Of a DNA stretch of 64,000 nt, positions 32,936-42,105 are shown one piece after another. Under the pieces are notes generated by a model. That model was given only the letters and a program-made list of their open reading frames with translations, searched no databases and was not told where the DNA came from. This stretch comes from Porphyra umbilicalis (lineage: Eukaryota; Rhodophyta; Bangiophyceae; Bangiales; Bangiaceae). The DNA is taken from contig KV918859.1 of the NCBI GenBank assembly GCA_002049455.2, positions 124,001 to 188,000 of the forward strand, in the 5' to 3' direction. The first letter of the stretch is position 1, and each line of letters begins with the position of its first letter. A program made the position numbers and the translations under genes.

Positions 32936-35900
32936 CTACATGTCCATTCCCATCATGAAGTCGCGCGGGTGCGACGCCTGACGCACGTTGCGGCCGTCCA
33001 CCTCTGAGGCGCGGCGCTCGTACGCGCTGGCGTTGAAGCGGCTAAAGCCCTGGTGCGGGTTCTTGAGCACCGCCTCGGCCGCCGACACGGCCGCCGAGTA
33101 GGCGAGCGCCTCCATGATCTTCTTGTCCGCCTCGTTGCGCGCCTGGTGCGGGTCGACGCCAAAGCTGTTGGCCACGCGCTGGGCCACCGACGAGCGGCGG
33201 CTGCGGTCGAGGTTGGACACCCCAACGTTGCTTTGCCGGCGGCCCGCCAGAGACTGGCGGTCCTGCACCCCCATCTCGACCGACGAGCGGAAGCCGTCGG
33301 TGACGGTGGAGCCGCGGCGGCCGCCGCCGGCGTTGGAGCCGCGGCGCATGGCGTATTCGGCAAAGCTCGGGCGGCCGAGGGGCTCGCCCGGCCGCGCGCC
33401 CGCCACCGACTCTTTGCGGTCGGCCATCTGCTCGGCGATCTGCTGGAAGGCGCGCTCGTCGAGCGCCTCGGCGTCGAGGTCGGCAAGGTCGTCCTCTGTG
33501 ACGAGGCCAGGGAGCCAGCGCACAAACGAGAGGTAAATGCCCGACCCGTCATCCTCAACCGCCGCACCGCCGTCCCCGTCCTCGTCTTCATCGTCGCCTT
33601 CATTGCGCTTGGCCGCCTGCTGGGCGACCTTGGCCTTGGCGGCTTCGTTGGCTGAGCCGGGCGCGACCGCGTTGCTCATGCGCGCCGTCGCGCGCGAGAA
33701 GATGGTCGCACGCCGGCCGTCTTGGGCCCGGGAAGAGGACATTGCGACGGCGTAGAAGGCCTCGTACAGCTCGTCAATGCGTTCCGACACGGCCTGCAGC
33801 GCTTCTTCCGAGCCGGGCATCTCTTCACTCGCAGCCACGGGCGCGCGGAGCGTGGTGTCCTTGAAATAAAAGATGTCGTCGGCTTCCTTGCCCGACGTGG
33901 TGATGCGAACGTCAATGACCTCGAGGTTGCGGGCGCCCGCCTCGTTCAGGATGCCCTGCACGAGCCCCCAACTGTAGAGGACAAAAAAAGGCGGGGAGGT
34001 GGCAGGGCAAAGACGGGGCAAAGCAAATAGGGAGGCATACGCAAGAGGAGGCGCAGAGGAGAAACGAAGTGGACAATGGGGCGAACAGACAGAAATGCGT
34101 CATGAAGACGAACAAGCAGTCAGCATACAAGCGCGTCGTGAGGGTCACCCTCAGTTGAGATTACCAAATGATGACATGGGGATGAGTAGGGGCTACTTGC
34201 GTGCGGTGGCACGAAGCCCTCCAATGCGCGAGTCGTTCTCCGCCCCTTATGGACCTCGCCCCGCAGCCCAAACAAGGATTAATAACCACCAGCTGCCGCC
34301 GACTTTGTGGGGTCGTTCGCCACAGTCGTGCCGCCCGCGACAAAGGCTGCAGCATAGGCGGCAGTAGCGCTGCCGCAATATCCACCCAGAACAGAAAAAA
34401 CGGTAACAAATGCACAGCAAACCAGACAGCGCGCAGAGGGCGTCGGAGAACGTACGAGTTGGGACAACGAAGGTGACACTGGTAGTAGATATTGTGGCTC
34501 TTGTTCAGCGCGCTGTGGTGCGCAGAGGAGAGCAAAAAGATCACAACGAAAAAGAAACAGAACAACATTCGATTTCCAACACAACAAAACCATGAGGAAC
34601 CGAGTTAGTTGGCGCTCTAATCGTCGGCCAATCAGAACAGAGGCCGCAGAGGAATCCACGCGCAGCCCAGCCGCGCAGCTGCCCCGCACGCCCACGCAGC
34701 CCACAAGCCCTTCCCATAGTCGAAAAGTATTGGGCCCACTTCACACTCGCGCGCTGTGCAGTGCCACACAGAAACAAACCTGCAAAAAATGCCGACGCAA
34801 CACACGAACGACTGAGAGATGGTAGGAGAGCGAAACGTACCTCGTGGCATCCTCCGCCTCGTCAATGTTTTCGAGGCCCTTCTTGTTGCTGTAGTTGATG
34901 GCGGCCGACAAGCCGAAGGGTGCGGCGACGGCAGCCAACAACACGGGGAGAACTAGCGACGCATACTGCTCGTCATTGATGAGCCCTAGCGTCTTGGCCG
35001 TGAGGGCAAGGATAAACGCGAATTCGCCGCGCGCGCACTGTGTGTGAGGAGAAGGGGATGTGCGTTGAGAGAGAAAGTCGGTGAACGAACCAAAAAACAT
35101 AGCAATTCATGAAGCGTCAGTCAGCTTGGGCACTCCTAGCAGCAGGTAACGTCCCAAAGTTCGTGCCGGCACCGTTCACCCACCTCCACAATGAGTAAAT
35201 GAATGAGAGCAACAGCCAACGTACCATAGCGACGCCAATGACCAAAAAATTGGGCAGGATAAGCGGGGTAGCGTAGAGGCCGACCGGCAGCTTGGCGGCA
35301 ATGCAGGTCGTGAATACGGCCGCCATCCCAAGAATCTTGCCCGTCCAGAACTTCGTGATGGGGATCTCAAAGCCAATGGTACTGGCAAAGAAAATCTTGA
35401 GAAGCCTGAGGAGAGTTGAGGCATAAGGGAAAACCACGACACCACAAAACAAGGAAACAGGTCAGGACAACGGACAGCACACAAAAACAAGCAGACCGTC
35501 AGCAGTCTGCGCTCCCGCACCACGGCCCGGACGGACCACATTGAGCCCAGTGCGCACCCAGAAGACAAAAGCCACGGCACGCAACAGACACGGACAACGC
35601 ACCATTTCAAAATCCTCTTCACTTGGCCCTCCCATACGTGATGCTAGGGAGAGTTGAGCGTACGACATGCGACGACACCACGAAAAAAGCAAGCCGGTCG
35701 AGACAATACGAAAAACAAAAACAAACAAACCGTCAGCAGTCTGCGCTCCAAAACCACGGACCGGCTGGACCACCAGGAGCCCAGTGAGCACCCCGAACAC
35801 AACGATTGACGGCAGGCAAAGAACACGGACAACGTACCACAGAGTGTACAGTGCTGAAACTCAGACCCGACATGAGCGCCCCCAGTAGGTACGAGCTCTT

Positions 35901-36833
35901 GACCTTGTCAGCAATGGACATCAGGCCAATGGACAACAGGAAGATCATCATCAGCAGCGCGTTCTCCGTGTGCTGCGGTGGCGTGCGCGGCAAGATGACC
36001 TTGCCGAGCAGCGGTGGCACGACCGCAATTGCAAAGAAGCCGACAATCACAAGCAGGAGCACCGCCGACACGACTGGGATGAGCAGATCCTTAATCTTGA
36101 GCTCCTCCAGGGCCTGGAGCTCAGAAAGCAGGACGACGGCAATGACGTCGTCAATTGCCGCAGCGGCGACAATGACTTGCCCCGACGGCGTGTTGAGTGT
36201 GCCGCCCGACTTGAGGACGCCGAGCACAATGGCGAGCGACGTTGGCTGGAGCACACACCCAGCGGCGAGCGCCGCGCGCCAGGTAAAGCCAAACGCCAAG
36301 CCAAACCCAAACCCCATACCGAGTGGTAGAGCCGTACCCGTCAAGGCCACGGCCAACCCGCGAGGTCCGACTTGCGACAGCAGCGATACGTCAATGTCAA
36401 GGCCCGCCTCAATCATCAGCAACGCGAGCGCCATGTCACCGACGAGCATAATGCCGCGGTGCTCGGGCGCAAAGTTGGCCAGCGGCGGCCCGAGCAAACA
36501 CCCAGCAATGATCTCACCGACGAGTGCCGGGCCACCGGTCGCCTTGATGATGCGCCCCGCCGTCCATACCGCCAGCAAGAAGAGGAAGAGCGGCAGGAGG
36601 TCTGAAAAGAAGCCAATGGGAGGCGTCTCATGTTCCTCGCCGTGCTCCACCTCGGCGCCGGTCTCGCCCCCCTTCTTGTCACCCTCGTGAGAAGCGCCTG
36701 TCTCACCCGGGGTGACCGCGCCTTCGGCCGGCGTTTCGGCCGGCGTCGGATTCTCTTGGCGCAGTGCCGTGTTGACGACCGCGTTGCTCGACTCCTCCGC
36801 AATGATGTTCCATGCCGTCTCAAAGAACCTCAT
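32936..36833 (-). CDS. CPA2-type monovalent cation/proton antiporter with ACT-like tail, 5 exons
   Basis: I reconstruct five exons: 36833-35838, 35643-35603, 35405-35225, 35037-34841 and 33971-32936. All four introns are GT...AG and the phases agree, giving 816 residues and a TAG stop. The product should exchange Na+ or K+ for H+ across a membrane. Residues 1-70 are soluble and acidic; from about 73 on there are repeated transmembrane segments with the CPA2 pattern (GPALVGEIIAGCLLGP, LLMIEAGLDID) and the paired acids AAIDDVIA seen in NapA/GerN-like members. Exon 2 (HHVWEGQVKRILK) and exon 3 (IFFASTIGFEIPI) complete the core, and exon 4 has CARGEFAFIL. After the membrane part, residues about 472-512 (ILNEAGARNLEVIDVRITTS ... 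DDIFYFKD) look like an ACT fold, then comes a Ser/Arg-rich tail. Start at 36833 chosen for its CCCACCATGA context and because an upstream in-frame ATG at 37037 sits only 30 bp from the TATA box. Confidence 0.88.
35406..35602 (-). other. Antiporter intron 2, homologous to intron 1
   Basis: A 197-nt GT...AG intron related to intron 1 in both ends and in several inner blocks (CACTGGGCTC, GGAGCGCAGACTGCTGACGG). Introns 3 (187 nt) and 4 (869 nt) share only the first bases GTACGTT and are not visibly related. Part of intron 2 with part of exon 2 is copied at 39426-39592. Confidence 0.85.
35644..35837 (-). other. Antiporter intron 1, homologous to intron 2
   Basis: This 194-nt GT...AG intron begins GTACGTTGTCCGTGT and ends CTCAACTCTCCCTAG. 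It aligns along its length with intron 2, which starts GTGCGTTGTCCGTGT and ends CTCAACTCTCCTCAG. Shared inner blocks include GGAGCGCAGACTGCTGACGG and a T-rich run. It recurs, with exon 1 sequence, at 51442-51640. Confidence 0.85.
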
Positions 36834-37063
36834 GGTGGGGGCGCTGGGGGTAGGCCCCACGCCACGCGTGTTGGGTCGGCGCGCCCAGCGGCGCACGGGG
36901 GGAACGAAGGTCGCGGGGGCGGGGCTGGGGTGCGGGAGCGGGATGACCCGCGGGAGTGCGGCACCCTCCGCGTGGCGCGAGAGGCAAGCGTGGGAGACGG
37001 ACCGCCCAGTGACGTCGAGTGCGACGGCGCGCGGCACTTGGCCGACGGACGTCGGTGCCGCCG

Positions 37064-37073
37064 ACTATATACA
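37064..37073 (-). promoter_or_regulatory. TATA box of the antiporter gene
   Basis: GTGTATATAGTCGG on the minus strand, in GC-rich DNA about 235 bp upstream of the chosen ATG. Transcription would be expected to start near 37040, leaving a 5' UTR of about 200 nt. Confidence 0.6.
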
Positions 37074-39069
37074 CCTGACAAAAAAGGACCCCACACACAC
37101 GCCTCCCGGGGTTGGACCCGTTGCGTGCCGAAACGCGCTCCGACGCGTCGGGGCCCCCGGGGGAGACTCGCTCGGGCGGTGCTGTTCTGGCTCGCAACTG
37201 CGACGGAGGGGCAACGAGCGGCGCGTCGTGCCTCCCCCCCCCCACCCAGAGGCGGTGACTGACGCCAAGCTGTGGCGCCGCTGGGTCCCTCACAGCCCCG
37301 CTGCCACGACCTGCGCTGCGACGCGCGCGCGCCCCCACCCACCGCTCACGGCTGTGAGCGCACCGCACTGGCGGCTGGCAACACACATACGTAGGCAACG
37401 CCCTCCGCCTGCGGCATGAGCCCCCTCTACAGATCAGCTTGCGCACGTGGCCACGTTTGGCCCCCTGCGAACACACAGCCGCGCGGCCGCTCGTCGGGCT
37501 GGCGGACAAGCGTGCCCGCCCCCGTTCCGCGCCTCTGCGGGGGGGGGTGTGCAACCGCAGTTGGGTCACCGCCCGCGAGGCGGCCGCCGCCCGGTCCCCC
37601 CGCGGTGGCACCGGCCGACCCGCCTGGCGATTGGCGGTCGGCCCGCCGTCTGAACGAGCACAACCCCGCCGGGCGGGCGCCCCCCCCGTCGGACCGCCCG
37701 CAACGGGGGTCCACGAGCGGCGGCGGCTGCCACCGCCCGTGGCGCCGCCCTAGCGCGAGGGGCGACCTGACGAGTGCCCCGCGGCCGCGGGTTGCTGCCC
37801 TTCCCGCGCTGACCGTGTGGCTGCTGGCTCCACGCTGGCTGTCGCCAACCCGTGGGCGCCCCTACGTATCTCTCGGGCAGTCTCACAGCGGCCGGTTCAC
37901 GTGCGGCCACGCAACGTAGATGGGGCCTGTCGCGAGGCGCGGATCCGGATCACCAGCCTCAACCAAAACCCGAGACCGTCCAAGTCGCGGCTTTGCTCAG
38001 CGGGTGGCTGGGGGAGACCCGCCGCGGCTGAGTCACGACTGGCGACACGGACACTGCGACTAGCGACCGCCCATTTGTGGTACTTCTGCCCGTGGGTTGG
38101 CTGGGGTGCAGACGCGTGGCACGCTCAGGACCGGCCCCATGGGTCTCATGGCGGTGAAATCGTGACGGGTGGCGCGGCGTAGCCAGCCGCTCAGTCATCA
38201 TCGTCATCAGCCGGCCAACAGCGGCCAGGAGGGCCTCCCCCACAGCCTTCCGACCGCGACCACGGGTCAACCCGTCCGTTGTCGGGGCGGTTTGGTGGCT
38301 CAGAGGTGCGGGAAGCATGTACGGGTCGGAAGACAGCGCCACGCTGTGTGCTGGAGCTACTGCTACGTCGGCAGTTGTCGGCCAGACAAGGCGCAATGAC
38401 GTGAGGATGGCCGCGATTCGAAAGATCGTGACGAAACTCCCACACAGGAGATACTTGTTGCTCTTGTGTCACAGCAAGTACGCACTCTATGTCATAGCAA
38501 CTCTCCTGCTGCATCGGCGGTTCACCGCGAAGTATTGCACATCCCCCAATTTTGTCCTCATCGGCCAAGATCGAGACTGCTTTGTAAAACAGGCCAACCA
38601 TTGGTCTAGAACAGCATCAAACAGCTGCTGAGTGCGTATCTACGACGCACCATTGGCTCTCCAACCGCCAGGTCCGTGCAGAATCGAGATTCTCCGTTTT
38701 CTTGAGATATTCTTTCTTTCTCAGTCGCCTCATGAGATAAAGTACATAGCCCAGAGCAGTTTGTTATCGAGATTTTCTTCGAGATTCTCAGATAATCTCA
38801 GAAGAACGAGTGCGCAGATTGTGCGTTTGCGGACCGTATCGGGATACAGGCAGATTCTGTAAAGATGGGACCCGGCATGCACTGCTGTTGATCCTCTTGG
38901 GCAATCACAAACGTCCCTGCATTGCTGTCGCACTGCCGTTCTCTGGCGATCAGGACAAGATTGGAGGATCAGCAATACCATTCAGATAAGAGTATGTAAA
39001 ACCGGGCTCGTTCTTTTTGGACATGAGTATATCCGAGTATATCTATCCTTTATATCAGAGTGCCATTTA
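37074..39069. other. Upstream flank of the antiporter gene, no supported gene
   Basis: Positions 37080-38180 are very GC-rich with only chance-type frames. Positions 38680-39060 are AT-rich (TATC, GATTCTC and ATATCCGAGTATA words) and share ATATCCGAGTATA with the end of the hAT element at 4384-5339. This stretch may be a relic of the same family, but I could not find paired ends. Confidence 0.4.
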
Positions 39070-39425
39070 TTCATGAAAGCCCCTGCACAGCACCGCACAT
39101 GGCCCCCGGCGTTGAGGGACGCGTCCAGGGTGGACAGGACACGCAGCGACGTGTCCAGGCTGAGCCGCGCGCACCACACAGCACCACCCCCTGCACCCGG
39201 CGTCGAGTGGGGCGGTGCACCGCAGCGACGCTCTTCTCTTCAGTGGCGTCCGACTGCGCGACATGCGGGTGATCGCGCCCGCCGCCATCATCGTGCCGCC
39301 AACTTCCAGCTACGTCCAGACATCATCTTCAGCCGCGGCCCTCCGTTCTTCCGGAGCTTCGTTCTACTCTCCGCTGTGTGCCGTGTGGCGCCGGGAACCA
39401 CCTGACGGGCGCCGGCATCTACCTG
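39070..39425. repeat. Dispersed repeat shared with 50375-50560
   Basis: The block with GACGCTCTTCTCTTCAGTGG, preceded by CCCCCGGCGT and GAG...GGGGCGGTGC and followed by GACATGCGG...GCCCGCC, occurs here and at 50375-50560. The same GACACGCA-CGAC words occur in the tandem array at 49768-50190. In both places the repeat sits close to a copied piece of the antiporter gene. Confidence 0.6.
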
Positions 39426-39592
39426 ACGGACAGCACACAAAAACAAGCAGACCGTCAGCAGTCTGCGCTCCCGCACCACGGCCCGGACGGACCACATTGA
39501 GCCCAGTGCGCACCCAGAAGACAAAAGCCACGGCACGCAACAGACACGGACAACGCACCATTTCAAAATCCTCTTCACTTGGCCTTCCCATA
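39426..39592 (-). pseudogene. Copied antiporter fragment (intron 2 part plus exon 2 part)
   Basis: These 167 bp match 35470-35636 with no length change and about one substitution (CCTTCCC for CCCTCCC). They hold 34 nt of exon 2 and most of intron 2. The match stops abruptly on both sides, so this is a duplicated gene piece and not a functional exon. Confidence 0.85.
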
Positions 39593-39845
39593 GGCCCCCA
39601 CGGCGGGCGTGAGGGTGCCGTGGAGGAGCGCCGCCACGACGCCAAGAACCATCAGCGCCACGTCGGTGCGGCTCGTAAAGCGGAAGAGCGCGGCGACGCT
39701 CACGGGGGGGAGGGGCGGCGACGGCGTCGACGACGCGCCTGCCCCCCCGGAAGGAGGGACCCAACGTGGCTGACCGTGTCCACAGCCGCGACAGCAACCG
39801 ACAGGGGACGCGTGGCGGCGATCGCGACCCTTCGCCCCCCCCTGG
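39593..39845 (-). pseudogene. ABCB/MDR-type transporter N-terminal exon fragment
   Basis: The minus frame reads PPVSVAALFRFTSRTDVALM, then VLGVVAALLHGTLTPAVGPM. This is the typical start of the first membrane domain of full ABCB (MDR, P-glycoprotein-like) transporters: a short amphipathic 'LF.FA...D..LM' helix, then TM1 with 'G...A..HG...P'. The reading frame then runs into the copied antiporter piece at 39592, so the exon is cut off at its 3' end. Its 5' side is interrupted by the hAT element at 39846. A G7 run near 39744 may hide a frameshift, since the neighbouring frame upstream is also protein-like (VAIAATRPLSVAVAAVDTVS). Confidence 0.55.
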
Positions 39846-40826
39846 TAAGGTTGTCATTTACCGATCGGTACGATTTTCTGTACCGTTTACCGGGCGGTAT
39901 ACCGGTATACCGATATCGTATCGGTATCTCGGTATCATAATTTCTCAAGTAATTCCGATTCTCGGCACTCGACCGGGCTGCCCACTGTCCCCCAACCAGC
40001 GGAACCACACAGACCAAGCCCTTCCCAGACCCACCCGACCCCATCCCTTCACCCCCACGCCCATGTTTTCCAACGCACGCCAGACCGCACCGTTTAATCA
40101 TCACGCACCAAGGCAAGCATGTCCACAGCAAACTGCTCCACCGTCCTGCTCCCAACCAAGTGACGCAGGGGAATCCCAATGCAGTAGGCGACCCAGTAGG
40201 TCGACGCGCTACCATCGCCTCGCTTGTAGCGCTCGCCCGTCCGTCGAAACGACTTCCATACGGACATTGTCGTGGCCTGCATCGTCATGCAGGGGAGGGG
40301 GTAAGGAGGGGTACAAGCAGAGGAAGGGAAAAGCAAAAGGGCAGGCAGAGGAGTGCAGAGGAGTGCGCGCACGGAGACAGGGTGCTCAACGGTATGGGTG
40401 AAGAAGCGGGAGATCGTCGTGCACCGGCCGCTGTGCGAGGCAGAGTGCGGCGAGCGGCCGTTGCGCGGAGCTGTCCGGACTGGTGCCGCTTCGATCCGGT
40501 GCCTGGCGTCTGCGCCGCAGGCCCAGCTGAGCCAAAGCAAGGCTGCTTGGCCAGTGACTGTGAGCAGGTGTGGCCACGGGGCCAGGTGGACTGGGGTGGT
40601 ATGCCAGGCTGTGGTACCCGATGCGCCGACGAACGTAGGTGGCCTGTTGCCAGTCGGGGACAGGTCAGTCGGCAGGGGGGGGGAGGTATCCAAGCATTAA
40701 ATACTTTATAAATACCACACCGAATCATACCGACGTGTGAGCATGTGGAAAATACCGTTTACCGATCGGGATACCGACCGTTACCGATTTCGTGTACCGA
40801 CCGAATTTACCGATTTGCCAACCTTA
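39846..40826. mobile_element. Non-autonomous hAT element with CGGTA-rich ends
   Basis: The element begins TAAGGTTG and ends CAACCTTA, and is flanked by CCCCTGG (39839-39845 and 40827-40833; an eighth shared base T is ambiguous). Both subterminal regions are packed with ACCG and CGGT words (for example GGTATACCGGTATACCG), a style known from many hAT families. Inside, the minus strand at about 40280-40097 reads MSVWKSFRRTGERYKR ... YWVAYCIG, possibly the remains of an N-terminal BED-finger exon. There is no full transposase. Confidence 0.78.
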
Positions 40827-40975
40827 CCCCTGGTGCACAGGTGTCTCATTTGGGGCGACTATTTCCTGTAATGTTGCGTAACACGTGCGCACCCCAACGG
40901 GTGTGGACAGGGGGTTCCAGATCCGGCCCGTCGGCGTGTGCACGGTCGTTGCGCGCGCGCGCATGCGTGCGCGCG

Positions 40976-41210
40976 CGTCGCCACCGACCCCCCACGTCGT
41001 TGCTCACGCACCCCCCCTGCCCCCCGAGTGTGCCCCCGTCGCCACCGACCCCCCACGTCGTTGCTCACGCACCCACCCCTCCCCCCCGAGTGTGCGCGCG
41101 TCGCCACCGACCCCCCACGTCGTTGCTCACGCACCCACCCCTCCCCCCCGAGTGTGCGCGCGTCGCCACCGACCCCCCACGTCGTTGCTCACGCACCCAC
41201 CCCCCCTCCC
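40976..41210. repeat. 62-bp minisatellite, four units
   Basis: Units start at about 40976, 41037, 41099 and 41161 with CGTCGCCACCGACCCCCCAC, then GTTGCTCACGCACCC. The period is not a multiple of three, so no coding role is suggested. Confidence 0.88.
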
Positions 41211-41683
41211 CTACACCGCCCTTGAGCCCCACTACCCCTCCCCTACACCGCCCTTGAGCCACCCCCCTTTCGACTTGTTTGTTTTTAGCGACATCCTACT
41301 TGTGTGGTACGTTATCCCCTCCCTTCTCTCTCTGTTTCCTATTGTTTGATATCCACACGCACGTTTTCCAGTACACCACGCCCGTTGATGCAAACGAACT
41401 AACTTTCGTGTGTTGCTGTTTGCGGAACGCTTCCGATGCTGTCACCCCCCGTACCTATATCTGTGTGCACCTCTCTCGCCCACCCCTGCTCCCAACTTCA
41501 AACCCCCACCCCAGTAGGCGCAGTGTTTGCATCTCTTGGTACGTTTGCCCACCTCTAAGCCAAGCGGGAACATGATGCGACGTGGTGAAATACGTGTCTT
41601 TCGCGCCACGTCTTTCGCGCCACGGATCTTTCGCTCCACGTGTCGATATATTTCGTATGTCGCATGCGAGGACAATTGTTGAT
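41211..41683. other. Non-coding spacer
   Basis: Pyrimidine-rich sequence without a convincing gene. At 41596-41641 the word CTTTCGC[G/T]CCACG is repeated three times in tandem. Confidence 0.4.
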
Positions 41684-41937
41684 ATTCAACCGTTCCTAGG
41701 ACGGTTGAACCAATGTGTCATCTGGCGGGGTCCCTGACGTTCAACCGTCCCTAGAACGGATGAGAACTCGGGCGGCTCAATGTGTCATCTGGCTGGGTCC
41801 CTGACGTTCAACCGTCCCTATAACGGTTGAGAACTCGGGCGGCTCAATGTGTCATCTGGCTGGGTCCCTGACGTTTAACCGTCCCTAGAACGGTTGAGAA
41901 CTCGGGCGGCTCAATGTGTCATCTGGCGGGGTCCCTG
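41684..41937. repeat. 67-bp tandem repeat with palindromic core
   Basis: CAATGTGTCATCTGG starts at 41711, 41778, 41845 and 41912, giving an exact 67-bp period. Each unit holds a short palindrome CAACCGTCCCTAGAACGGTTG-like (arms CAACCGT/ACGGTTG). It lies 170 bp upstream of the long ORF starting at 42106 and could be a promoter-associated array (inference). Confidence 0.88.
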
Positions 41938-42105
41938 CATCGTCGCAAACAGCACGACGCCATTGTCTCTATGTGAATGAAGTACTAACGCAACCTTTGT
42001 CAAGTCGAGATCGCTGTGCTTGCTTTGTGATGGCCATTCTGTCTGTCGGGTACAGGCACGACGCGGCCAGGCGGACCCAGACTGTGAGAACGTCAGTCTG
42101 ATCAA

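Noticed and set aside
35733-35837. Antiporter exon 1 reading on past 35838
   Set aside because: The extension is intron 1 (GTACGT donor); splicing to the 41-nt exon restores family-like sequence.
37037-37039. Upstream in-frame ATG as the antiporter start
   Set aside because: It is only about 30 bp from the TATA box, so it would be at or before the transcription start; the ATG at 36833 has a better context.
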